Positions 16,236-24,777 of a DNA stretch of 64,000 nt are shown in pieces (position 1 is the first letter of the stretch; each line of letters begins with the position of its first letter). Both the position numbers and the translations under genes were made by a program. Origin of the DNA: Granulicella sp. L60 (lineage in GTDB: Bacteria; Acidobacteriota; Terriglobia; Terriglobales; Acidobacteriaceae); contig NZ_LMUR01000018.1 in assembly GCF_009765825.1 (NCBI RefSeq), positions 1,425,900 to 1,489,899 on the forward strand. Reading direction: 5' to 3'. A model generated the notes under the pieces. It did not search any database. It saw only the letters and a program-made list of their open reading frames with translations, and was not told where the DNA came from.

Positions 16236-16826
16236 TATGCTCCCGTCTTGCTGCTCTACGGACGATGGAACCTTCTACTTGCTACCTAAAGCGATTCTGA
16301 TACCAGAACGCATGAATGGCAATACAAAAATAGGTTACCTCTGTGCGGATGACTATCTTCTTCTACTTTTTTCATGACGGCAAAAGACCAACCTATATCT
16401 GCCTAAGTTATAGGAACGAGCTTCCGTTTCAAAAAAACCGACCACGATAAGTCGCTATTTTTGCGAGATATCGAAAGAAATTCGGTAGTGATATCACCAC
16501 TGATATCAAACTGTAGCTTTATTACTTACCCTCTAAATCCAAACTCAAAGTCACGCGCTATATAGGTTACTGCAAAGATTTGCGGTTACTTTTGGAATCA
16601 CTTTGCGTTTGATTTGGCCTTGGAGGAACCCATGTTTCAACTGCCCGGCAAGCTCGATGCGATAACTGCCCGATACCTCCCTCATTTCTTTTCCAGCTTA
16701 GTAGACACCGAAGTTTGGTCGGACTGGTGGCCGCTGACTCTGTCGGCCAAGAGACATAAACAGGCGCCGAAACAGAACGATTCCCCAAGTTCCTTTCGTC
16801 CCTGCCCAAATCAGAAGGAGTTCTCC
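16236..16826. other. Intergenic region upstream of the giant lipoprotein gene
   Basis: AT-rich, about 590 bases, divergent promoters expected. The reading frame of the next gene extends back to 16614, but the upstream part lacks a ribosome-binding site. A palindrome GTGATATCAC (16488-16497), followed closely by CACTGATATC, is a possible regulator site. Confidence 0.5.
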
Positions 16827-19800
16827 ATGTCGAGTAAATTGCTGCCGTTTCTGAATGCGGATCGCCTGAACACTACTGTCTTGAACGACAATGCGACTGG
16901 TAATTCCGCCGTATTGATCATTCTTCATACGACTGCAATGTTTATGTTTCTTCTTACAGTTTGCCTAGCATTTACAGGATGCGGATCTGGCGGATATGCC
17001 GGTGGCGGTGTCGTCAGCCTGTCGAGTTCTGCGGTTACGCTGGATGCCGGCCAGGCCTTCATGATCAATTCGAAGCTCTCTGGAGCGCCGTCTGTATCTT
17101 GGGCGCTTTCAAGCAACGCCTGTAACTCCAGCGGTTGCGGAACGCTCTCGAGCGCAGTTGGTTCGTCCGTGACTTATACGGCCCCTGCTGGCATCACCTC
17201 GCAGCTGCAACTAACATTGACAGCGGGAGTTACAGGAACAAAAGACGCCAGCGCGGTCAGCATCACGGTCAACCCGGATCCGACGATCTCCGGCACTCCT
17301 TCGAGTGGGACCGTAGGAAGTGCTTACTCCGCTACGCTGACCGCCACCGGCGGCACGGCTCCTTTGAAGTGGAGCGTAGCCAGTGGATCTCTTCCAGTGG
17401 GTCTCAGCTTTAATACGACGACGGGTGTTATCTCTGGCACGCCCACCGCTCCAGGCACGTCCAGCTTCACTGTTCAAACTACGGACTCCAGCGACATTCC
17501 TGACTCCGTGACCGCAAAAGAGACGATTGTGATCTCTACCGGTGTAGGCGCATCTGGGCCACTGACCGTTATCGGAGGAAATCCTCCTGCTGGAATAGTG
17601 GGTGCAGCCTATTCGACCTCTCTCGCAGCCTCGGGCGGAACCGCGCCTTACACGTGGAGCGTTATCTCCGGGAGTCTTCCCGCTGGTCTCGCGCTCTCTG
17701 CTTCGACGGGCGTTATCTCGGGAGTCCCAACAGCGCAGGGCACGTATGGATTTACGGCTCAGGTGCAGGATGCGTCAGGCAGTCATGCGAGTGCTGGCTT
17801 TAGCATTATGATCAACGCTGCAAAGAGTGCTGTGACGTTGACGCTTGGGAATCCTCCGGGCGCTACGGCAGGGACGCCTTATACCGGTACGGTTGTCGTA
17901 ACTGGTGGAACCGCACCATACATCTGCACGATCACTGGGCTGCCTGCTGGATTGACATCCTCTGGTTGCACAATAAGTGGCACGCCGACTACTGCAGGAA
18001 CATCAACGCTTACCGTAACTGCAACTGATTCTGGCAATCCAACTACAACGAAGACCGGTTCAGTTACGCTGACAGTCGGACCTGCCGCTGTGGTTCTAAC
18101 GCTTGGCACACTGCCCAATGCAACGGTTGGAACTCTCTACACGGGCACGGTCGGTGTGACGGGCGGAACTGCACCTTATACCTGCACAATCACTGGATTG
18201 CCTGCTGGGCTGACTGCCTCTGGCTGCACGGTCAGCGGCACTCCAACCACTGCGGGAACATCCACAATTACTGTTACTGCAACTGACTCCAGCAGTCCCG
18301 CTGCGACGAAGACTGGTCCGGTTACTCTAACAATCGCACCTGCTGCCGTCGTTCTGACACTTGGCACTTTGCCTAATGCAACTGTTGGAACGTTGTACAC
18401 CGGTACGGTTGGTGTGACCGGTGGAACCGCACCGTACACCTGCATGATCACCGGGCTGCCTGCTGGGTTGACTGCTTCTAGCTGCACGGTCAGCGGCACT
18501 CCGCCCACTGCGGGAACATCCACAATTACTGTTACTGCAACTGACTCCAGTAGTCCCGCTGCGACGAAGACTGGTCCGGTTTCTCTAACGATCGGACCGG
18601 CCGCTGTTGTTCTAACGCTTGGCACTTTGCCTAATGCAACTGTTGGAACTCTATACACGGCCACAGTTGGTGTAAGTGGTGGCACTTCACCGTACACCTG
18701 CACAATCACCGGATTGCCTGCCGGGTTGACTGCCTCTGGCTGCACGGTCAGCGGCACTCCGACCACTGCGGGGACATCAACGCTAACCGTTACTGCGACT
18801 GACTCCAGTAGTCTTGCTGCGACGAAGACTGGTCCGGTTAGTCTGACGATCGCACCGGCTGCTGTCGTTCTGACGCTTGGCACGCTGCCTGATGCAACTG
18901 TTGGAACTCTATACACGAGCACAATTGGTGTGACCGGTGGAACTGCACCGTACTCTTGCTCGATCACCGGATTGCCTGCTGGGTTGACTGCTTCTGGCTG
19001 CACGGTCAGCGGTACTCCGACTACTGCGGGGACATCCACACTCACTGTTACCGCAACTGACTCCAGCAGTCCTACCGCAACGAAGACGGGACCAGTCAGT
19101 CTGACGATCGCACCGGCTGCTGTCGTTTTGACACTTGGCACTTTGCCTAATGCGACTGTTGGAACGCTGTACACCAGCACGGTCGGCGTAAGTGGTGGCA
19201 CTGCACCGTACACCTGCACAATCACCGGAGCGCCTGCTGGGCTGACAGCTTCAGGCTGCATAGTCAGCGGCACGCCCACAGTTGCGGGAACGTCGACGCT
19301 AACCGTTACAGCGACGGACTCTCACAGCCCTGCTGTGACGAAGACTGGTCCGGTAGTTCTGACAATCGCACCGGCTGCTGTCAATCTGACGCTAGGCACG
19401 CTTCCGAATGGGACGGTCGGTAATCTGTACATCAACACGGTTGGTGTGACCGGTGGAACTGCACCGTACTCTTGCTCGATCACCGGACTGCCTGCTGGAT
19501 TGACGGCTGCTGGTTGCGCAGTGAGCGGCACTCCGACAACCGCCGCGACATCTACACTCACTGTTACTGCAACTGATTCCAGCAGTCCCGTTGCGACGAA
19601 GACTGGTCCGGTTGCGCTGACGATCGTCCCGGCTTCGATCACTCTAACGCTTGGAACACTAGCGAACGCGACAGTTGGAACTGTTTATAGCGGCACGGTT
19701 GGTGTAACAGGTGGAACGGCCCCATATAGCTGCACGATCACCGGATTGCCTGCTGGGCTGGTTGCTTCCGGCTGCACGGTCAGCGGCACTCCGACGACTG

Positions 19801-21788
19801 CGGCAACGTCGACGCTAATTGTTACCGCGACTGATTCCAGTAGTCCGATTGTGGCGAAGACGGGACCGGTTCCATTGACCGTTTTGCCGGCGCCGGCTCT
19901 CAGCCTCACTGGTGCTCTGCCGAACGCAATACTGAATCAGGCCTACAGCCAAACTCTGCAAGCTACTGGTGGAGTACAGCCCTATTCCTACAGTATCTCT
20001 ACGGGTAGTCTGCCAAATGGTCTCACCCTCTCTACTGCAGGCGTCATTAATGGAATACCAACAGCGCCAGGAGCCAGCAGCTTCACCGTAACAGTGACAG
20101 ACAATGAAACTCCTGAGCAGAGTACGACGAACAATTACGTTCTCCTCGTCTCTTACCCGTCAGGAGTAAATAACGGCGAGTTGGTTGGTCCCTATGCCTT
20201 CCTCTTCCAAGGTTACGACGATGTACTCGTCGGTATTCTCGCCTATCAAACCGCAGCTGTAGGAAGCTTCACTGCTGATGGCATCGGAGGGATCAATAGC
20301 GGAGAACTTGATTCAAACCACCAAACCACCGGAGCTGCGAGCAATCAGTTCCTTGGAACTTATGAGGTAGGCTCCGATAACCGGGGAATGATGGCGCTCA
20401 CAACCCTTAACCCCGATGGGACTACAGCTGGGACCAAGATTTACGCTATCTCGGTCAAGGCTCCAGTCTCGCCGGCTACTGTCTCAACTCAGGCACAGAT
20501 GGTTGAGTTTGACGATAATCTTGTCATCGGCTCGCGAGGATCAGGTTCGATACTTGCTCAGCAATCGACAGCGTTCACGTCCGGCTTGAGTGGTAATTAC
20601 GCCTTCGGAGTCTCGGGTGATACATCCTGCCTGGTCTCGTGCGCTCTTGGACTTTCGGGCCCAGCAGCAGCAGTAGGACAGTTCTCCGCCGCTGGTGGTG
20701 CTCTCAGTTCAGGCATGAGCGACGCCAATATCGCTGCTTCAAATTATCCTAGCGAATCTCTCACAGGAACTTATCAGTCGGCCGATTCAAATGGTCGCCT
20801 AACCATGTCGGTCACCACGACCGGTACACCAAGCGTTTACCCAACAAATTATGTGGCCTATATGGTCAACGCGAATCAGGTGTTCCTCATGTCCGACGAC
20901 AGCCATGCATCCTTCGTCCTGCTCGCTGGAACCGCTCAGTCGCAGACGCAGGCCAACTTCGATACCACGTCATTGAATGGTCCGATCATCGGCTACGAAA
21001 ACTCGCAATCCAATCCTGGTCTGCTACAAACTACGTTGCAGGACACACTGAATCTCTCAACTTCAACTATCTTCCGTACGGTTGCCGCGTCCGGCCAATG
21101 CAACTTCACTAACGTTGATATTGCCGGTATCAATCAATTGACCAGCGCAATCAATAACCTTGTCGGATCGCTTCTACCACTCAACGCCTTGCAGGATCTA
21201 CTTGGCACCTATCAATCTACCGGCAATGCCAGTTGCTCGGTAAGCGCCAATGGTCGTGGTCAACTCAACTACCCGCAACCGAGTAGCGTGCTGTCGGGCC
21301 TCTTAAATCTCCTCGGCCTGGGTGCGAATCCTCCTGCACCTCGCACCTTCTATCTCACCGCTCCCAATAAGGGCTTCTTCCTGGAATCGGGTTTTGCAGG
21401 ACTCGGTAACTTCGAAGGGCAGATCAATCAGGCTACCTTCACCGTCGCCGACTTCGATGGAACCTTCGTCTATGGCAGCCTCCCAGCCGCTACACTCGCG
21501 GGGATCAACACCTCGGGTTCGATCCATGCGGATGGAGCTGGGAATGCGACCAGTGTGACCGATCTGAATGTAGGACTCGGCAGTCTTAATATTTTGGACC
21601 TCGACGTAACCTCTTCCGGCACATACACAATCAACTCAACTCCACCGTTGTTCTCAACCTTCTCGGATGCAAACGCCGGACGCTTTGTGTATGGCACAAA
21701 CGTGATCTACGAGATTTCGCCTACCAGATTCGTGCTGATGGATACGAACCTGATTACGACTTCGCCAACCGTCACGTTGCTGTACTAG
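16827..21788 (+). CDS. Giant lipoprotein with tandem putative Ig (He_PIG) repeats
   Basis: 1653 aa. The ATG at 16827 has AGGAG 7 nt upstream. After about 35 residues a hydrophobic segment ends in a lipobox (LAFTGC), suggesting an outer-membrane lipoprotein. Two classic He_PIG domains come first (SGSLPVGLSFNTTTGVISGTP type). Eight tandem 86-aa repeats follow (258 bp period, starting at 17844), each with VGxLYTxTVGVTGGTAPYxC and GLPAGLTASGC, then one more He_PIG copy. The last 550 residues hold three loose copies of a module with GxYAFxxxG, aVGxF and GTYxxxxNGRG that is frequent in Acidobacteria. Function is probably adhesion or surface structure. An OmpA-family gene follows after 48 bases, likely in the same operon. 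Confidence 0.85.
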   Translation: MSSKLLPFLNADRLNTTVLNDNATGNSAVLIILHTTAMFMFLLTVCLAFTGCGSGGYAGGGVVSLSSSAVTLDAGQAFMINSKLSGAPSVSWALSSNACNSSGCGTLSSAVGSSVTYTAPAGITSQLQLTLTAGVTGTKDASAVSITVNPDPTISGTPSSGTVGSAYSATLTATGGTAPLKWSVASGSLPVGLSFNTTTGVISGTPTAPGTSSFTVQTTDSSDIPDSVTAKETIVISTGVGASGPLTVIGGNPPAGIVGAAYSTSLAASGGTAPYTWSVISGSLPAGLALSASTGVISGVPTAQGTYGFTAQVQDASGSHASAGFSIMINAAKSAVTLTLGNPPGATAGTPYTGTVVVTGGTAPYICTITGLPAGLTSSGCTISGTPTTAGTSTLTVTATDSGNPTTTKTGSVTLTVGPAAVVLTLGTLPNATVGTLYTGTVGVTGGTAPYTCTITGLPAGLTASGCTVSGTPTTAGTSTITVTATDSSSPAATKTGPVTLTIAPAAVVLTLGTLPNATVGTLYTGTVGVTGGTAPYTCMITGLPAGLTASSCTVSGTPPTAGTSTITVTATDSSSPAATKTGPVSLTIGPAAVVLTLGTLPNATVGTLYTATVGVSGGTSPYTCTITGLPAGLTASGCTVSGTPTTAGTSTLTVTATDSSSLAATKTGPVSLTIAPAAVVLTLGTLPDATVGTLYTSTIGVTGGTAPYSCSITGLPAGLTASGCTVSGTPTTAGTSTLTVTATDSSSPTATKTGPVSLTIAPAAVVLTLGTLPNATVGTLYTSTVGVSGGTAPYTCTITGAPAGLTASGCIVSGTPTVAGTSTLTVTATDSHSPAVTKTGPVVLTIAPAAVNLTLGTLPNGTVGNLYINTVGVTGGTAPYSCSITGLPAGLTAAGCAVSGTPTTAATSTLTVTATDSSSPVATKTGPVALTIVPASITLTLGTLANATVGTVYSGTVGVTGGTAPYSCTITGLPAGLVASGCTVSGTPTTAATSTLIVTATDSSSPIVAKTGPVPLTVLPAPALSLTGALPNAILNQAYSQTLQATGGVQPYSYSISTGSLPNGLTLSTAGVINGIPTAPGASSFTVTVTDNETPEQSTTNNYVLLVSYPSGVNNGELVGPYAFLFQGYDDVLVGILAYQTAAVGSFTADGIGGINSGELDSNHQTTGAASNQFLGTYEVGSDNRGMMALTTLNPDGTTAGTKIYAISVKAPVSPATVSTQAQMVEFDDNLVIGSRGSGSILAQQSTAFTSGLSGNYAFGVSGDTSCLVSCALGLSGPAAAVGQFSAAGGALSSGMSDANIAASNYPSESLTGTYQSADSNGRLTMSVTTTGTPSVYPTNYVAYMVNANQVFLMSDDSHASFVLLAGTAQSQTQANFDTTSLNGPIIGYENSQSNPGLLQTTLQDTLNLSTSTIFRTVAASGQCNFTNVDIAGINQLTSAINNLVGSLLPLNALQDLLGTYQSTGNASCSVSANGRGQLNYPQPSSVLSGLLNLLGLGANPPAPRTFYLTAPNKGFFLESGFAGLGNFEGQINQATFTVADFDGTFVYGSLPAATLAGINTSGSIHADGAGNATSVTDLNVGLGSLNILDLDVTSSGTYTINSTPPLFSTFSDANAGRFVYGTNVIYEISPTRFVLMDTNLITTSPTVTLLY
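17844..19907 (+). repeat. Eight in-frame 258-bp tandem repeats
   Basis: Copies begin at 17844, 18102, 18360, 18618, 18876, 19134, 19392 and 19650 (CTTGG or CTAGG plus GTLPNATVG coding block). Each encodes 86 residues with two Cys about 13 residues apart. The high nucleotide identity between copies makes copy-number change by recombination likely. Confidence 0.9.
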
Positions 21789-21836
21789 GCACCGGATTCG
21801 CTAACACCGGGCGCTAGTCCGGAAGGAGATCACACT

Positions 21837-23147
21837 GTGCGTCGAATCACTCTAGCTCTGGTCCTTGTAATCCTCGGAGTCTCTTCTGCCATCGCGCAGC
21901 AGAGACCCGACAATCCGGCATTTCTCGTCCCACGCTTCTCTGTCTCTCTGGGATACAACCACATGAATGCAAACGCACCTCCGGGACAGACCGATTACTT
22001 CGGCCTGAACGGGGGATACGTCTCCGGAGATTTCTACTTCACTCACTGGTTCAGTATCGCCGCTGAGTTTACCGGCGGTCATGCAAACGACATCAGCATG
22101 TTGGGTCAGGATCTCACCCTGACCACCTACCAGGCTGGCCCAAAGGTGTCGCTGACAGGACATCGCTTTGTGCCCTATGGCCAAATCCTCTTCGGCGGGG
22201 CTCATGGAAGCGACTCTTATTTTCCGACGTCGACCTCCTTCACCTCCAGCGCATCGAGCTTTGCGTTCTCTCCTGGTGGCGGCGTTGATATCAACCTCAC
22301 GCGCCGCTTTGCTGTTCGCGCTGTGGATGCCGACTACTTGAGGACAACCCTGCCGAACGGCACCAATAACTCACAGAATCATCTCATGATCGGTGCTGGC
22401 GTCGTCATCAAGTTCGGCCAGCGCGACTCTCCTTCCACTCCTGTTCGGACGGCGGTTCAGCGCCCGAGCGAGATTCTGTTTACCTGCGCCACCAGCGTTG
22501 CAAATGTCAACGCGGGAGAGCCGTTGGAGATCATCGGCCATACCCTCACCGAACCCGATCGCCTCGATGTCAACTACACATGGGCGTCGAGCGGAGGCAA
22601 GATAGAAGGTTCTGGCCGAAGCGTCACCCTCAACACGGCAGGTCTGGCCAGCGGCGACTATCACGTCACCGGGCATGTCGCGTTGGTCATAAGTCCATTG
22701 ACTACAGCTGACTGCGATGCCGCATTCCGTGTCACCGCGCGCAGCGTTCCAACTCCTCCTAGCGCTGTTCCGGACCAATCCGCGCTGCAGGCGAAAAAAG
22801 ACGCGATCTTCCACGAAAATGTCCAGGATGCTCTCTTCGACTATGACAGTGCTGTGATCAGGGCTGATGCGCAGACTGCTATCGAACATGCTGCTCATTA
22901 TCTGAAAGAGAACCCATCGATTCGTGTTCTCGTAGGCGGTTACGCGGATGAGCGCGGCTCCGCCGAATACAACCTTGGCCTTGGGCAAGAGCGCGCAAAC
23001 AATGCACGCAACGCGCTCATCGCAGCGGGCGTTGACGCAGATCGCGTCCAGGTCATCAGCTACGGAAAGGAGGCCCAGGTATGCACAGCTCAAAACGAGA
23101 GTTGCTGGCAGCAAAATCGACGCGCAGCTTTCTCAATGCATCCCTAA
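21837..23147 (+). CDS. OmpA-family outer-membrane protein
   Basis: 436 aa from a GTG start with GGAAGGAG upstream. A signal peptide (VRRITLALVLVILGVSSAIA) is followed by an eight-strand-type barrel (residues 25-195, FSVSLGYNHMNANAPPG ... MIGAGVVIKFGQR). An Ig-like linker (LFTCATSVANVNAGEPLEI) precedes the OmpA C-terminal peptidoglycan-binding domain (FDYDSAVIRADAQ ... GYADERGSAEYNLGLGQERA). It links outer membrane and cell wall. It lies 48 bases after the giant lipoprotein gene and could anchor or stabilise it. The final part carries Cys in VCTAQNESCW, as is common in Pal/OmpA domains of this phylum. Confidence 0.9.
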   Translation: MRRITLALVLVILGVSSAIAQQRPDNPAFLVPRFSVSLGYNHMNANAPPGQTDYFGLNGGYVSGDFYFTHWFSIAAEFTGGHANDISMLGQDLTLTTYQAGPKVSLTGHRFVPYGQILFGGAHGSDSYFPTSTSFTSSASSFAFSPGGGVDINLTRRFAVRAVDADYLRTTLPNGTNNSQNHLMIGAGVVIKFGQRDSPSTPVRTAVQRPSEILFTCATSVANVNAGEPLEIIGHTLTEPDRLDVNYTWASSGGKIEGSGRSVTLNTAGLASGDYHVTGHVALVISPLTTADCDAAFRVTARSVPTPPSAVPDQSALQAKKDAIFHENVQDALFDYDSAVIRADAQTAIEHAAHYLKENPSIRVLVGGYADERGSAEYNLGLGQERANNARNALIAAGVDADRVQVISYGKEAQVCTAQNESCWQQNRRAAFSMHP

Positions 23148-23256
23148 CCGGGAGTACGGCTGTTGGAGATAGTCGGCGGGGAACTGGATGAGAGGGGTTC
23201 CGTTCGTACACGTTCTTCGCAAGCGTCTTGTCGCCGCTCGACGCAATGGAGACCTC

Positions 23257-24680
23257 ATGAACAGTTCATCCTCTGATATTGAAGTTGTTTCTTCCAAGTA
23301 CGCATCGCACAATCCGGACTCCTTATCCTTTTCGGCGTTGATTCCTGCGCTTGCCTTCGCACTCGACCTGACAGAAGGACGTCCGATGGGACATGTCCTT
23401 CGTTCATGCGTCATCGGCATGCGCATTGGAGAACGAGTTCATCTGTCTCATGAGATGCTTGCTCATCTCTACTGCGCTCTTCTGCTCAAAGATGTCGGCT
23501 GCAGGGGTGATTCGTCATGGATGCTGGACTCGACGGCCTCGAATCAATATATAGCCTCGCCAACGGAGACATCTCCTGGGAACACTGGCCCGAATGCAGA
23601 CGATAGAAGCGCTTCGCAACCTGCAGACCACCGTCCGTCATGGGGGTGGGCGCAACCGTTGCAGGGAGGCTCGAATCATCTCTCCGATGCCTGTGACACC
23701 AACTCGTTCGACGCCGATTCGTTCGACACCACCATTCATCTTCCATGTGAACGTGCCGCACGCATCGCAAGGGATCTCGGCCTACCCTTCGAGGTGAGCG
23801 AAGCGATCTATCAGTCTGATGAGCCGTGGGATAGATTTGAATCGTCCCTTGGCATACAGAGCGAAGAGATTTCTTTGCTCGCTCGCATCATTAAATTTGC
23901 TCAAGCCCTGGACATTGCTGCCGAGCGATATGGCCCCGCGGTTGCCATCAATCTCGTATCGAGACGTTGCAGCAGATGGTTCGATCCAGAGGTCAGTGCG
24001 GACGCTAACCGCCTGCACGAACAGCTCGAGTTATGGAATGGGCTGCAATCGCCAGAGATCTTGTCCTACGTGATGGAACTTGCCCCGGAAGGATATAGAC
24101 AGTCTCCGAATATCTTCTTAGTAGATAACATCTGCCTCGCATTCGCAGAGATCGTTGATGCCAAATCTCCTTTTACGTTCAGCCACTCCACGGGCGTCGC
24201 CCGGACAGCGATCTCCGTCGCCGAGGTGATGGGGGTTGATCGGTCCAACATCAAGCTGCTGCACCGGGCGGCACTGCTCCACGACATTGGAAAGCTCGGA
24301 GTGCCCAACGTCATACTCGAGAAGGCCGGCAAACTCACCTCCTGGGAGTGCACTACATCTACCAACATCCCCGGTACACCAGAGAGATCCTCAATAAAAT
24401 GCCAGGATTTGAAAAGATCGCTGAGGTCGCAGCGGCACATCATGAAAAACTCGATGGGTCAGGTTATCCACGAGGATTGCGCGCGCATGAGCTACCGCTT
24501 CTTGCGCGGATACTTACAGTCGCGGACATGTACGATGCACTTTCGTGCTCGCGTCCCTATCGAAAGAAGCTTGGAAGTGAGGAAGTGTTCAAGATAATGA
24601 CAAATGATGCTCCACAAGCGATCGACCAATCGTGTATGGATGCGTTAGCGGTGGCGATTCAATCGGCTGGAACTAAATAG
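23257..24680 (+). pseudogene. HD-GYP domain protein (c-di-GMP phosphodiesterase type), frameshifted
   Basis: Two overlapping frames together make one protein. The first (from ATG 23257, GGAG upstream) has a degenerate N-terminal HD-like domain (FALDLTEGRPMGHVLRS ... LLLKDVG). It then enters the catalytic HD domain (FSHSTGVARTAISV, ALLHDIGKLGVPNVILEKAGKL) and goes out of frame at TSWE. The second, open from about 24348 to 24680, continues with YIYQHPRYTREIL, HHEKLDGSGYPRGL (the GYP signature) and ADMYDALSCSRPYRKKL. Inserting one base after 24350 restores the canonical E-W-x5-HP spacing. Either a recent inactivating deletion or a sequencing error. If intact it would degrade cyclic di-GMP and affect biofilm behaviour, fitting its adhesin-like neighbours. 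Confidence 0.8.
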
Positions 24681-24777
24681 ATAGAGATCTAACTCTCGGA
24701 GGCCTTCCCGGCCTGTACAAAAGCTTGATCCGAAGGGTCGCGTTGAAGCCCGCATTGTCACCAACGCATGACCATCG

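Noticed and set aside
18176-19279. 367-codon minus-strand frame with repeats
   Set aside because: It is the antisense image of the tandem Ig repeats and shares their 258-bp period.
17844-19907. Possible CRISPR-like or satellite array
   Set aside because: The repeats are 258 bp, in frame and protein-coding; there are no short repeats with unique spacers.
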